In this document: positions 38,601-46,710 of the stretch, piece after piece
How positions within the stretch are numbered: the first letter of the stretch is position 1
Layout of the letters: each line of letters starts with the position of its first letter
Assembly (NCBI RefSeq): GCF_018131185.1
Contig: NZ_JAFCJE010000003.1
Span: forward strand, 620,001-684,000
Direction: 5' to 3'
Origin: Bradyrhizobium diazoefficiens
GTDB taxonomy: Bacteria > Pseudomonadota > Alphaproteobacteria > Rhizobiales > Xanthobacteraceae
DNA: 64,000 nucleotides
Translations under genes and position numbers: made by a program
Notes under the pieces: model-generated
The model's database searches: none
Told to the model about the DNA's origin: nothing
The model's input: only the letters and a program-made list of their open reading frames with translations

Positions 38601-38785
38601 TGCCCTTGGTGATCTCGAGCGGCTCCGGCTCGGAGATGCGACAGGCCGTCGGCGTCGCCGTCTTCTTCGGCATGATCGGCGTCACCCTGTTTGGCCTGTT
38701 GTTCACGCCGATCTTCTATGTGGTCGTGCGGAACCTGGCGGAGGGACGGAACGAGGGGAAGAAGCCGGAACTGGCGGCTTCTTAG
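35615..38785 (+). CDS. RND multidrug efflux transporter (AcrB/MexB-like, HAE1)
   Basis: From ATG 35615 the product has 1056 residues, the size of HAE1 pumps. It starts with the short cytoplasmic tip and first helix (RLSINQPILAMVLSIVLLIVG). It then shows the porter domain (PPTVVVTTQYPGASAQTV), the proton-relay helix with two aspartates (GIVVDDAIVVVENVE) and the second half with SGSEMRQAVG. It expels lipophilic or amphipathic compounds by proton exchange. The frame is open back to 35144 inside the adaptor gene, but the ATGA overlap marks the real start. No outer-membrane factor gene is adjacent. Confidence 0.93.
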   Translation: MNLGRLSINQPILAMVLSIVLLIVGALAYTTLPVSEYPQVVPPTVVVTTQYPGASAQTVSDTVAAPIEQEINGVEDMLYLYSQATSNGQLTITVTFKLGTDLDKAQVLVQNRVAIAQPRLPEEVQRNGVTTRKNSPDILMVVFMLSPDDTFDQLYISNYALLQVRDQLLRLDGVGDIQIFGARDYSMRLWLDPDRIANLGLTSAEVLAAIRAQNVQIAGGQIAEPPIADRAFQPNLTFTGRLKDQKQFEDILIKAGSDGRVVRLRDVARIELGALAYSTNSFLLRKSAVAMLVTQRPGSNALATAKNITDTMTRLKESFPKGLDYNIGYNPTEFIAQSVHELIKTIYEAMLLVVVVVLVFLQGWRPAIIPIIAIPVSLVGTFAVMAALGFSINNLTLFGLVLAVGIVVDDAIVVVENVERHLERGMSRRDAALKTMEEVGSALVSIALVLCAVFVPTAFLGGISGQFFQQFAVTIAVATAISCFCSLTLSPALASQILTPHEEKRPPASWNVIARGWNAFTGVFNRVFDRLAHGYAGLADFVIRHSVVMLLIYVVLIGSAGWLIVTTPQGFIPAQDRGYVIVSVQLPGAASLARTTEVVREIERIALDTPGIVRVAAFAGFSGATRTQAGNAAALFPVFDEPEARIKKGLSANAITVELRKRLSAIQGAFIIVIPPPAVPGIGTGGGFTIRIQDRQGRGPEMLAAATEELVAAARKSPSLLGPSVFSPFSANTPQLFVDIDRTKAQKLGVPISNINDTIQSYFGSTYVNDFNLFGRTYHVTAQADFPFRKEPSDLARLRTRNASGDMVMLGSVVEFKDVSGPDRVARYNLYAASELQGEPAPGTSSTTALDTIKKLADDTLPSGFTFEWTDLSYQQVTGGNAGLYVFPICVLFVYLVLAAQYGSWTLPFAVILIVPMCLLAATIGVRIMGQDVNILTQIGFVVLVGLAAKNAILIVEFARDIENEGRSRLEAVIEACRLRLRPILMTSFAFILGVLPLVISSGSGSEMRQAVGVAVFFGMIGVTLFGLLFTPIFYVVVRNLAEGRNEGKKPELAAS

Positions 38786-38820
38786 TGTCGGTAGCGGCCA
38801 CTCGCGTCCCCTCATTCACG

Positions 38821-38955
38821 GTGTCATCCCCGCGAACGCGGGGATCCATAATCACGGGAAGTAGTTTGGCGCGACATGGTCACTCCGAGACTTCGTCAAA
38901 CGACTTCCTGTGGCTATGGGTCCCGGATCTTCGCTTCGCTCGTCCGGGACGACAC
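38821..38955. repeat. Composite palindromic repeat, family C
   Basis: It has a left hairpin TCCCCGCGAACGCGGGGA and a right hairpin GTCCCGGATCTTCGCTTCGC ... GTCCGGGAC. It lies between the RND pump and the binding-protein gene. Confidence 0.65.
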
Positions 38956-39069
38956 CGATGGCTTGCGCACACCTCCATACTAACGACCAACATGAAATGG
39001 ATGGGCACGCGCGGGGTTCTTCACTACTATCCGCGCGATTTCAAAACAGAAACTGCTGGGAGATAATAG

Positions 39070-40263
39070 ATGAAATCAGTACTTTTGGCCGCCGTCGCAA
39101 CCTCTGCCCTGGTGCTGGCGGTTCCCGCCTCCGCTCAAGGCGTCAAGATCGGTATTCTCAACGACCAGTCCGGCGTCTACGCCGATTACGGCGGCAAATG
39201 GTCGGTCGAGGCCGCCAAGATGGCGATCGAGGATTTCGGTGGCGAGGTGCTCGGCCAGAAGATCGAGCTCGTCACCGCCGACCACCAGAACAAGCCGGAT
39301 CTCGCCGCCTCAATCGCGCGGCGCTGGTATGACGTCGAGAACGTCGACATGATCACGGAGCTGACGACCTCCTCGGTCGCGCTCGCGATCCACGAGCTGT
39401 CCAAGGAAAAGAAGAAGATCGACATCGTCGTCGGCGCCGCGACCTCGCGGCTGACAGGCGATGCCTGCCAGCCCTACGGCTTCCACTGGGCCTACGACAC
39501 CCGCGCGCTCGGCGTCGGCACCGGCGGTGCGCTGACCAAGGCCGGCGGCGACACCTGGTTCTTCCTCACCGCGGACTACGCCTTCGGCTATGCGCTGGAA
39601 AAGGACACCAGCGAGATCGTCACCGCCAATGGCGGCAAGGTGGCCGGCTCGGTGCGCGTGCCGCTCAACTCCTCGGACTTCTCCTCCTTCCTGCTGCAGG
39701 CGCAGAGCTCCAAGGCGAAGATCGTCGGCCTCGCCAATGCCGGCCTCGACACCACCAACTCGATCAAGCAGGCGTCCGAGTTCGGCATCGTCGCCGGTGG
39801 CCAGAAGCTCGCGGGCCTGCTGATGACCCTGGCCGAAGTGCACGGCCTCGGCCTGCAGGCCGCGCAAGGCCTGGTGCTGACCGAGGGCTATTACTGGGAC
39901 GTCAACGACAAGTCGCGCAGTCTCGGCGAACGCTTCCTCAAGCGGACCGGCCGGATGCCGAACATGATCCAGGCCGGCACCTACTCGGCGACACTGAGTT
40001 ATCTCAAGGCGGTCAAGGCCGCCGGCACCAAGGATCCGGATGCCGTCGCCAAGAAGCTGAAGGAGCTGCCGGTCGACGACGACTTCGCGCAAGGCGGCAA
40101 GGTGCTCGAGAACGGCCGCATGGTCCACGACATGTATCTGTTCGAGGTCAAGAAGCCTTCGGAGTCGAAGAAGCCCTGGGACTATTACAAGCTGCTCGCC
40201 ACCGTCCCCGGCGACAAGGCCTTCTTCACTGCCAAGGAGAGCGGCTGCCCGCTGACGAAGTAG
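39070..40263 (+). CDS. ABC transporter substrate-binding protein, branched-chain amino acid type
   Basis: The 397-residue protein has a signal peptide (MKSVLLAAVATSALVLAVPASA) and then the type I periplasmic-binding fold: KIGILNDQSGVYADYGGKW, the first ligand loop, and FFLTADYAFGYALEKD. LivJ-type proteins bind amino acids, but in soil alphaproteobacteria many bind aromatic acids or amides. GGGAG lies eight bases before the ATG. No permease or ATPase genes follow, so it must use components encoded elsewhere. Confidence 0.88.
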   Translation: MKSVLLAAVATSALVLAVPASAQGVKIGILNDQSGVYADYGGKWSVEAAKMAIEDFGGEVLGQKIELVTADHQNKPDLAASIARRWYDVENVDMITELTTSSVALAIHELSKEKKKIDIVVGAATSRLTGDACQPYGFHWAYDTRALGVGTGGALTKAGGDTWFFLTADYAFGYALEKDTSEIVTANGGKVAGSVRVPLNSSDFSSFLLQAQSSKAKIVGLANAGLDTTNSIKQASEFGIVAGGQKLAGLLMTLAEVHGLGLQAAQGLVLTEGYYWDVNDKSRSLGERFLKRTGRMPNMIQAGTYSATLSYLKAVKAAGTKDPDAVAKKLKELPVDDDFAQGGKVLENGRMVHDMYLFEVKKPSESKKPWDYYKLLATVPGDKAFFTAKESGCPLTK

Positions 40264-40268
40264 GGCTC

Positions 40269-40396
40269 TCTCGTGCCCCGGACGCATCGCAGCGCGCAGC
40301 GGTGCGATGCAGAGCCGGGGCCCATCTCTCCGAACAGCGTGCCGCCTGCTGGGTCCCGGTTCAGCGTTGCACGCTGCACCGCGCCCGGGACACGAG
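40269..40396. repeat. Composite palindromic repeat, family C
   Basis: The outer ends CTCGTGCCCCGG and CCGGGACACGAG are near-perfect inverted copies. An inner GCATCGCAGCGC...GCGGTGCGATGC hairpin is present. It lies in the convergent gap before the MAPEG gene. Confidence 0.75.
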
Positions 40397-40414
40397 AATG
40401 CGTGTTGCGTTGCC

Positions 40415-40801
40415 TCACACCAGCCGCAACACCACCGCGCCCAGCGCCCCCACCCACAGCGCTATGGCGGCGATACCCTGGATCATGAAACCCAGGCCGC
40501 GCTTCGCTGCGGCCTTGGAATAGCCGATGAAATAAACGATGCGGCCGATGATCCAGACCGCGCCGAGCCCGGCGGCGACCGCGTCGCTGATATAGATCGC
40601 GAACAGCCAGAGCGCCGGCAGGACGATCGGCATCCATTCCAGCATGTTCATCTGGATGCGGAAGGCGCGTTCGAAATCCGGATGGCCAGACATCGCGGGC
40701 ACCTTGACGCCGGTCTTGGTGCGCAAGCGCGAGACGTTGATGCTGGTGAAGAAATAAAATGCGATCGCCAGCAGCGTGACGAGGGCGGTAAGGTGATACA
40801 T
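40415..40801 (-). CDS. MAPEG-family membrane protein
   Basis: The 128-residue protein has four hydrophobic helices. The MAPEG core lies between helices 1 and 2, including RTKTGVKVPAMSGHPDFERAFRIQMN and the next Glu of MLEWMP, with RIVYFIGYS in helix 3. Eukaryotic members are microsomal glutathione transferases or eicosanoid synthases; bacterial members are mostly unassigned. AGGGA precedes the ATG. It is downstream of the AttH-like gene with a 28-base gap on the same strand and may be the last gene of that unit. Confidence 0.87.
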   Translation of the reverse strand: MYHLTALVTLLAIAFYFFTSINVSRLRTKTGVKVPAMSGHPDFERAFRIQMNMLEWMPIVLPALWLFAIYISDAVAAGLGAVWIIGRIVYFIGYSKAAAKRGLGFMIQGIAAIALWVGALGAVVLRLV

Positions 40802-40829
40802 TGCGGGATCCCTTTGGAGAGGTCGCGCT

Positions 40830-41912
40830 TCAATACCCGGTCAGCTCGAGATAGCCAACGCCATCATGCGTCCCGGCAAAGCCGATCGGTCCCTCCCAAT
40901 AGGAGAAGCCCGTTCCCATCCAGGCTCTCGGATTGAGTGGCTTGCAGAGAACCGAGAACGAGCGCGACGGGATCGCGATCTGCCATTCCACCGGCAGCTT
41001 GCGTCTCGCAACCTCCGTCGTCGCTTTCGGGATCATCTGGATGTCGCCACCCGCAATCATCCGCGTCTCGCCGGCAGCGCTGATCCAATTGCCGAACGGA
41101 TAATCCCTGCCGTCCTTTTGCCGCAGCCGGTACAGCATCAGCTTGTCGCCGGACGACAGATGCAGCGACAGCCAGTCCCAACCGGTCTGGTCGGCGTCGA
41201 GCGGCTGGCTGCTCCATTCGCGGTCCATCCAGGCCTGCCCCGAAACATCGATCGGCTTGTCGTCGATGGTGAGCGTGCCGCGGGCGCGGTAGAAGGGCTG
41301 GCTATAGTAATAAGACGCTTGCCCACGCTCCGACTTGCGGCTGTAGCCGCCATCTCCTTGCAGCACCACGGCGCGATCGGCCTCCAGCGTCAGCGCGTAG
41401 CTGAAATCGGTGCTGGCTGCCTTCAGCGTCAGCGGCGCCAAAGTGCGATCGTCGGCGCTCTCGAGACCCTTCATCTCCCAGTCGTCGATCCAGGCCGCAA
41501 ACGGCGTTGCGGTGACGCCGGCCTGCCCGATGCCACCGCGTGAAAAGGCCTCGTTGAAGCGGTGGGTGTCGGCGCGCGTCACCGCGGCATGGGCCATCCA
41601 CACTTGCTGGTTGGCCCAGCCCTCGCCTTGCGGGCCCGGCTGCGCCGCCTGGCGGAACAGCGTCCATTGCAGCCCGCAGGCCGCACCGCTGCCATCGACG
41701 AGGTTTGCCGTGAGATACCACCACTCGATACGAAACTCCGGATGCGGTCCGTGATCGGCCGGAAAGGCGAACAGCTTTCCCGGCGTGACCCTCGCAAAGC
41801 CATCCGCCGTCTCACCGAGGCCGGCATAGCCTTGCGCACCGGCGCGGCGTGCGAGCGTCAGTGCAGCGATGCCGCCGGCGAAGGCGCGGCGCGATAGCAG
41901 ATCAGCGCTCAT
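40830..41912 (-). CDS. AttH-like secreted protein with lipocalin-like domains
   Basis: The 360-residue product begins MSADLLSRRAFAGGIAAL, a Tat-type signal, and continues with HPEFRIEWWYLTANL and GQAWMDREWSSQPL. These are the paired lipocalin-like repeats of the AttH/carotenoid 1,2-hydratase group. Its start overlaps the end of the permease gene by 11 bases. In AttEFGH-type loci it is encoded with an ABC ATPase and FtsX-like permease, as here, and is thought to accept or carry a lipophilic ligand outside the inner membrane. The ligand is unknown. Confidence 0.83.
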   Translation of the reverse strand: MSADLLSRRAFAGGIAALTLARRAGAQGYAGLGETADGFARVTPGKLFAFPADHGPHPEFRIEWWYLTANLVDGSGAACGLQWTLFRQAAQPGPQGEGWANQQVWMAHAAVTRADTHRFNEAFSRGGIGQAGVTATPFAAWIDDWEMKGLESADDRTLAPLTLKAASTDFSYALTLEADRAVVLQGDGGYSRKSERGQASYYYSQPFYRARGTLTIDDKPIDVSGQAWMDREWSSQPLDADQTGWDWLSLHLSSGDKLMLYRLRQKDGRDYPFGNWISAAGETRMIAGGDIQMIPKATTEVARRKLPVEWQIAIPSRSFSVLCKPLNPRAWMGTGFSYWEGPIGFAGTHDGVGYLELTGY

Positions 41913-44364
41913 TGGCGAACACCTTGACGAGTCTGGCCGGCTGCATCCGCGCCAGCCGTGCCACCGGTAGGAGAGCCGCAAGCAGCGACGCAAACAGCGC
42001 CACCGCGACCAGCTCCACCAATTGCAGCGGGAATACATGAAACGGCAGCCGCCAGCCGAATGCCTTCACGTTCACGATCGCGATCAGGCACCACGCCACC
42101 AGCAGCCCGAGCGGCACGGCCAGCAGCGCCGTGAACAGCGCCACCGACAGCGTCTTGGTCAATTCGATCGCGGCGAGGCGCGGCCGCGTGATGCCGATCG
42201 CCCACAGCGGTGCGAGTTGCGGCAGACGGGAGTTCGCCAGCGTCAACAGGCTGGTGAACAGCGCGATCCCGGCGACGCCGAGCGTGAACGCATTCAGCGC
42301 CGATGTCACCGCAAAGGTGCGGTTGAAGATGCGGATCGATTCGGCTTTCATCGTCGCCTGATCCGCCACGCTGCGGTCGCCGAGCGCAAACTGTTCTTGC
42401 AGGGCCGCGATCAGGCCGGAGATGTTCTCCCTGGCGACGATCAGACCCATCCGCGTCTGCGGCGTCTGTGGAAACTGCCGCATCAGCGCTGCGACGTTTA
42501 CGGCGAGCTGCCCCTTGGGATTGCCGTAATCCGCATAGACGCCGACGATGTCGAGCTCCCAGCTCCCGCCTGGCGCCGGCACCTCGACGACGTCGCCGAT
42601 CCCGACGTTGAGGCGGCGGCTCAATTGCTCGCTGATGAAGGCGGCATTGCCGGGCACGAGCCGCGTCCAGGCGCGCGGGGAGGCGTCCAGCAGCGGCCAG
42701 CGCTCCCGATAGAGCGTGTGGTCGGGCAGGCCGAGCAGCTCCACGGGCTGCCCTTCAACCTGCGCCTCGGCGCGGCCACCCGACAGGATCGCCTGTACGT
42801 CGCTGCGCTCGCGCAGCCAGTTTCGAATGGCGAGGGCTTGCGTATTGTCGGAGGCGCTGATGTAGACGTCGGCTGCGAGCCGTCCGTTCAGCCAGCCGAT
42901 GAAGGTGCGGCTGAACGTCTCCACCATGGTGGACACGCCGACATTGACGGCGAGGGCGAGCAGCAGCGCCATCAGCGCCAGTGAAAGCCCGGAGAGCTGC
43001 TGCCGGCTGTCCGCCCAGAACCACATCGCAAGTGGTTTTCGCGCGCTACGTTGGCCCGCGAGCAGGAGGATCTCGAGCAACGCCGGCAGGATCAGGGCCG
43101 CACCGAGCATCAGCGCCGCCAGCAGTCCAAAGCCTGCGATCAGCGATTCGCCGTAGCGAAGCAACAGAAGTGCGACCGCGAACACGGCGCAGGCGCCCAG
43201 GCTCTGCAGCATGAGCCAGCGGCGCTGCCGCTGCTGCCAGGCGTGCGGCTGCGCCGTTGCCAGCACCGGCATCCTGATCGCCTTGATCAGGCTGGTCGCC
43301 GCCGCAACGAGCGCGCCCGCTATGCTGATGCCGATGCCGGCGAACCACCATTCGGGCCGCAATGAAAGCTGCCCCGGAATCTGTGCGCCATAGAGCCCGC
43401 GCAGCGACGCTGCGACGTCGGGCAGGAGCGCAGCGGCGATGAAATAGCCGCAAGAGAGCCCGATCAGCCCGGCGACGAGGGCCAGCGCCACGAGTTCGAT
43501 CACCAGCACCGTATTGACGAGCCGGGCCGAGGCGCCGCAGGCGCGCAGCGTCCGCAGCACCGGCAGTCGCTGCTCGAAGGCGAGGCCGACGGCCGAATTG
43601 ACGATGAAGAGACCGACGAAGAACGACAACAGTCCGAACGCCGTGAGGTTGAGATGGAAGCTGTCGGTGAGGCGCTCCAGCTCGGTCTCCGCGGTCGGCT
43701 CGATCAGCTGCAGCTGATCGCCGACGACGCTTGTCAGCGGCGCAGGCTTGCTCTTTGGCTTGCCGAGCAGAAGCCGCGATACCTGATCCGGCTTGTTCAG
43801 CAGACGCTGTGCCACGCCGATATCGACCACGAGCACGTCGGGCACGAGCTGCGGCAGCACGCGCAGCGGCGGCAATGTTGCGCCGTCGCTGGTCGGAGGC
43901 TCCGCGCCTTCCGTTTGCTGCATATCGTTCAGCGTTTCCCGCGCCACCAATGTCTGACCCGGTGGCGCAACAAAACTGCTCAAATCCGCAGCACCAAGTC
44001 GCGGTGCGTTGCCGATTTCGATCGGCAGCGTCACCGGCTCGATCCCGAGCAGGCGCAGCGAACGTCCGTTGATCTGGACCCGGCCCTCCAGCGCCGGCGA
44101 CACCGGCCAGCCGGCGCGGCGAAGTTTTACGTACAATTCCTGGGGAAAGGTCGCGCTGGCAGGCGCTACCAGCATTGCCGTGCGGGCGCCGCCGAACGTC
44201 GCGGCGGCGCGGTCATAGGCGGTGCGGGCCTGCTGGTTGATGGCCTGCACGCCGCTCCACAGCGCGGTCGCCGCGATCAGCCCGACCAGCAGCGTCGCGA
44301 ACTGCATCTTGTGACGCCGCCAATGGCTGAGCAGCACGGCAAGGACCCACAGCGCGCGCCTCAT
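41902..44364 (-). CDS. FtsX-like ABC permease (fused AttF/AttG type)
   Basis: The 820-residue protein starts with a cytoplasmic MRRALWVLAVLL segment and has a first helix near residue 25. Two FtsX-type units follow, each a periplasmic domain followed by helices (AFGLLSFFVGLFIVNSAVGL in the middle, GVAGIALFTSLLTLAN near the end). This ten-helix type belongs with LolCE/MacB-like mechanotransmission permeases that move lipids, lipoproteins or peptides rather than importing solutes. It overlaps the ATPase stop (ATGA) and the AttH-like start. Confidence 0.85.
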   Translation of the reverse strand: MRRALWVLAVLLSHWRRHKMQFATLLVGLIAATALWSGVQAINQQARTAYDRAAATFGGARTAMLVAPASATFPQELYVKLRRAGWPVSPALEGRVQINGRSLRLLGIEPVTLPIEIGNAPRLGAADLSSFVAPPGQTLVARETLNDMQQTEGAEPPTSDGATLPPLRVLPQLVPDVLVVDIGVAQRLLNKPDQVSRLLLGKPKSKPAPLTSVVGDQLQLIEPTAETELERLTDSFHLNLTAFGLLSFFVGLFIVNSAVGLAFEQRLPVLRTLRACGASARLVNTVLVIELVALALVAGLIGLSCGYFIAAALLPDVAASLRGLYGAQIPGQLSLRPEWWFAGIGISIAGALVAAATSLIKAIRMPVLATAQPHAWQQRQRRWLMLQSLGACAVFAVALLLLRYGESLIAGFGLLAALMLGAALILPALLEILLLAGQRSARKPLAMWFWADSRQQLSGLSLALMALLLALAVNVGVSTMVETFSRTFIGWLNGRLAADVYISASDNTQALAIRNWLRERSDVQAILSGGRAEAQVEGQPVELLGLPDHTLYRERWPLLDASPRAWTRLVPGNAAFISEQLSRRLNVGIGDVVEVPAPGGSWELDIVGVYADYGNPKGQLAVNVAALMRQFPQTPQTRMGLIVARENISGLIAALQEQFALGDRSVADQATMKAESIRIFNRTFAVTSALNAFTLGVAGIALFTSLLTLANSRLPQLAPLWAIGITRPRLAAIELTKTLSVALFTALLAVPLGLLVAWCLIAIVNVKAFGWRLPFHVFPLQLVELVAVALFASLLAALLPVARLARMQPARLVKVFANER

Positions 44365-45014
44365 GCGATCCGCCCCGCATGCAGGGTCACATGGCGGTCG
44401 AGCGTCGCTGCCAGATGCAGGCTATGCGTCACCATCAGGAAACCGCAGCCGGTGCGCGCGACGAGATCGCGCGTCAGCGCCAGCACGTTCTCGGCTGTTG
44501 TTTCGTCCAGATTGCCGGTGGGCTCGTCGGCCAGCAGCAGCGACGGCTTCGTCGCCAGGGCGCGGCCGATCGCGACGCGCTGTTGTTGCCCGCCTGATAA
44601 TTGCTCTGGATAGCGTTTGAGCAGGCTGCCGAGCCCGAGCCGCTCGGTCAGTTCCTTGGACCAGGCTGCATCATGTCGGCCGGCGATCCGCGCTTGAAAA
44701 GCCAGATTGTCCGCGACCGACAGGCTCGGGATCAGGTTGAATTGCTGAAAAACCAGGCCGATCCGGTCACGCCGCAAGCTGGCGCGCCCCGCATCGGACA
44801 GCTCTGTGATCTCCATATCCGCCAGCCGAATCGTGCCGCTATCGGCGGCATCGAGCCCTGCGATCAGATGCAGCAGCGTGCTCTTGCCGCTGCCGGATTC
44901 GCCGGTCAGCGCGATGCGTTCGCCCTCGCTGAGGTCGAGATCGACGCCGCGCAGCACATGGACCGGTTCGCCGGCCGAGGAGAAGGACTTGGAGAGGTTT
45001 CGGATGCTCAGCAC
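44361..45014 (-). CDS. ABC transporter ATP-binding protein (LolD/AttE-like)
   Basis: The 217-residue ATPase has Walker A GESGSGKST at 38-46, signature LSGGQQQRV, and Walker B LLLADEPTGN, with the following TAENVLALTRDL typical of LolD/MacB ATPases. It starts with GTG at 45014 without an obvious ribosome site, so the start is moderately uncertain. It overlaps the permease by four bases and is divergent from an MFS gene. It energises the AttFG-like permease. Confidence 0.9.
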   Translation of the reverse strand: MLSIRNLSKSFSSAGEPVHVLRGVDLDLSEGERIALTGESGSGKSTLLHLIAGLDAADSGTIRLADMEITELSDAGRASLRRDRIGLVFQQFNLIPSLSVADNLAFQARIAGRHDAAWSKELTERLGLGSLLKRYPEQLSGGQQQRVAIGRALATKPSLLLADEPTGNLDETTAENVLALTRDLVARTGCGFLMVTHSLHLAATLDRHVTLHAGRIA

Positions 45015-45166
45015 GATGAACGACGCCGGACTGAATTAGCGGAATTGCTGCGTAGCACACCTGCAGGGGAAATGCTGGTTGCGTTGGTCTTGAAGCCGTT
45101 GTTAGCTTCCAAGACGGCCAAATCAGAAAAGTGCCAAAAAGACCGAAGGACAAGACGGGGAGATCT

Positions 45167-46507
45167 ATGAGCGCTCAGGGAACGCCAGAAGAAGCGGCGG
45201 GCAAGCCGGCGACGGTGTCAAACGCGACGCCAAAGGGCGCCTGGACCATCACCTTTCTCCTCTTCCTCTTCATGCTCGTGAACTTCGCCGACAAGATCGT
45301 GGTGGGTCTTGCCGGTGTGCCGATCATGACCGAGATGAAGCTCACCCCGGAGCAGTTCGGCCTGCTTGGTTCCTCGTTCTTTTTCCTGTTCTCGATCGCC
45401 GCCATCGTGGTCGGCTTCATCGTCAACAAGGTGCCGACGCGCTGGGTGCTGCTGGCGCTCGCGGTGATCTGGGCGCTGGCACAGTTTCCGATGGTCGGTA
45501 CCGTCTCCTTCACGACGCTCCTCATCTGCCGCATCGTGCTGGGCGCCGGCGAAGGCCCGGCCTTCTCCGTTGCCGCGCACGCCATCTACAAATGGTTCCC
45601 CGACGAGAAGCGCACGCTGCCGACCGCGATCCTGTCGCAGGGCTCGGCTTTCGGCGTCATCCTCGCGGTGCCGGCGTTGAACTGGATCATCGTCAACCAT
45701 TCCTGGCATTATGCCTTCGGTGCGCTCGGCGTCGTCGGCCTGATCTGGGTCGCGGCCTGGCTCGCGCTCGGCAAGGAAGGTCCGCTGGAAGACACGCCGG
45801 CGCTCGCGGCGACCGAGCAGAAGATCCCTTACTTGCAGCTTCTCACGTCTCGCACCTTCATCGGCTGCGTCGCGGCGACCTTCGGTGCTTATTGGGCGCT
45901 GTCGCTCGGCCTGACCTGGTTCACGCCCTTCATCGTCAAGGGGCTCGGATTCTCGCAGAGCCAGGCCGGCTTCGTCTCGATCCTGCCCTGGGTGTTCGGC
46001 GCCACCATCGTCATTCTCACGGGATGGATCTCGCAGGTGATGATGGTGCGCGGCTACAACACCCGCGCGGCTCGCGGCATTCTCGGCTCGGTGCCGCTGG
46101 TGATCGGTGGGTTGATCCTGGCGATGATGCCGCATGCTAACGGTGCGGGCCTCCAGATTGCGCTGCTCGTGGTCGGCTCGGGCTTGTGCGGGGCGATCTA
46201 CGTCGTCTGCCCGCCCATGCTCGGCGAGTTCACGCCGAGCTCGCAGCGCGGCGCCATCCTCGCAATCTATGGTGCGCTCTACACGCTGGCCGGCATCATC
46301 GCGCCGGCCGTGATGGGGGCGATGATCCAGCGTGCCGGCAGCACGATCGACGGCTACATGACCGGCTTCACCATCAATGCCGCGATTATGGTCGGCTCCG
46401 GCCTGCTCGGCTTGCTGCTGCTGTGGCCGAATACGGAAAAGGCCAGGCTGACACGCGGTGCGGCGGCGCAGACGGCTGCGCTGAAAGGCGCGGTGTCGCC
46501 GACGTGA
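45167..46507 (+). CDS. MFS transporter (anion:cation symporter-like)
   Basis: The 446-residue, twelve-helix carrier has MFS motifs: NFADKIVVGLAGVPIM in helix 1, VPTRWVLLALAVIWALAQF after loop 2-3, and CRIVLGAGEGPAFSVAAHAIYKWF in helix 4. These resemble phthalate/tartrate-type organic anion symporters. GGGGAG precedes ATG 45167; an ATG-less extension to 45131 is unlikely. The substrate is probably an organic acid, which is an inference. Confidence 0.88.
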   Translation: MSAQGTPEEAAGKPATVSNATPKGAWTITFLLFLFMLVNFADKIVVGLAGVPIMTEMKLTPEQFGLLGSSFFFLFSIAAIVVGFIVNKVPTRWVLLALAVIWALAQFPMVGTVSFTTLLICRIVLGAGEGPAFSVAAHAIYKWFPDEKRTLPTAILSQGSAFGVILAVPALNWIIVNHSWHYAFGALGVVGLIWVAAWLALGKEGPLEDTPALAATEQKIPYLQLLTSRTFIGCVAATFGAYWALSLGLTWFTPFIVKGLGFSQSQAGFVSILPWVFGATIVILTGWISQVMMVRGYNTRAARGILGSVPLVIGGLILAMMPHANGAGLQIALLVVGSGLCGAIYVVCPPMLGEFTPSSQRGAILAIYGALYTLAGIIAPAVMGAMIQRAGSTIDGYMTGFTINAAIMVGSGLLGLLLLWPNTEKARLTRGAAAQTAALKGAVSPT

Positions 46508-46534
46508 GGACTGCTCGCCGCCTCAACCATAACT

Positions 46535-46682
46535 GTCGTCCCGGATAAGCGCAGCGCCGATCCGGGACCCGGAAACGGGAAGATGTCAGGCGAAGATTCG
46601 GAGCGACCAGTCTCTCGCTACGACTCCTCCCTGTGATTATGGGTCCCCGCCCCCGTGCGCAATTGCGCACTCGGCGGGACGG
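46535..46682. repeat. Composite palindromic repeat, family C
   Basis: The left hairpin is GTCCCGGATAAGCGCAGCGC ... GATCCGGGAC. The right part, from about 46641, contains GTGCGCAATTGCGCAC and ends CGGCGGGACGGC. It lies between two convergent MFS genes. Confidence 0.65.
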
Positions 46683-46710
46683 CAGATGAGTTTGTAGCGA
46701 GACCGACCGC

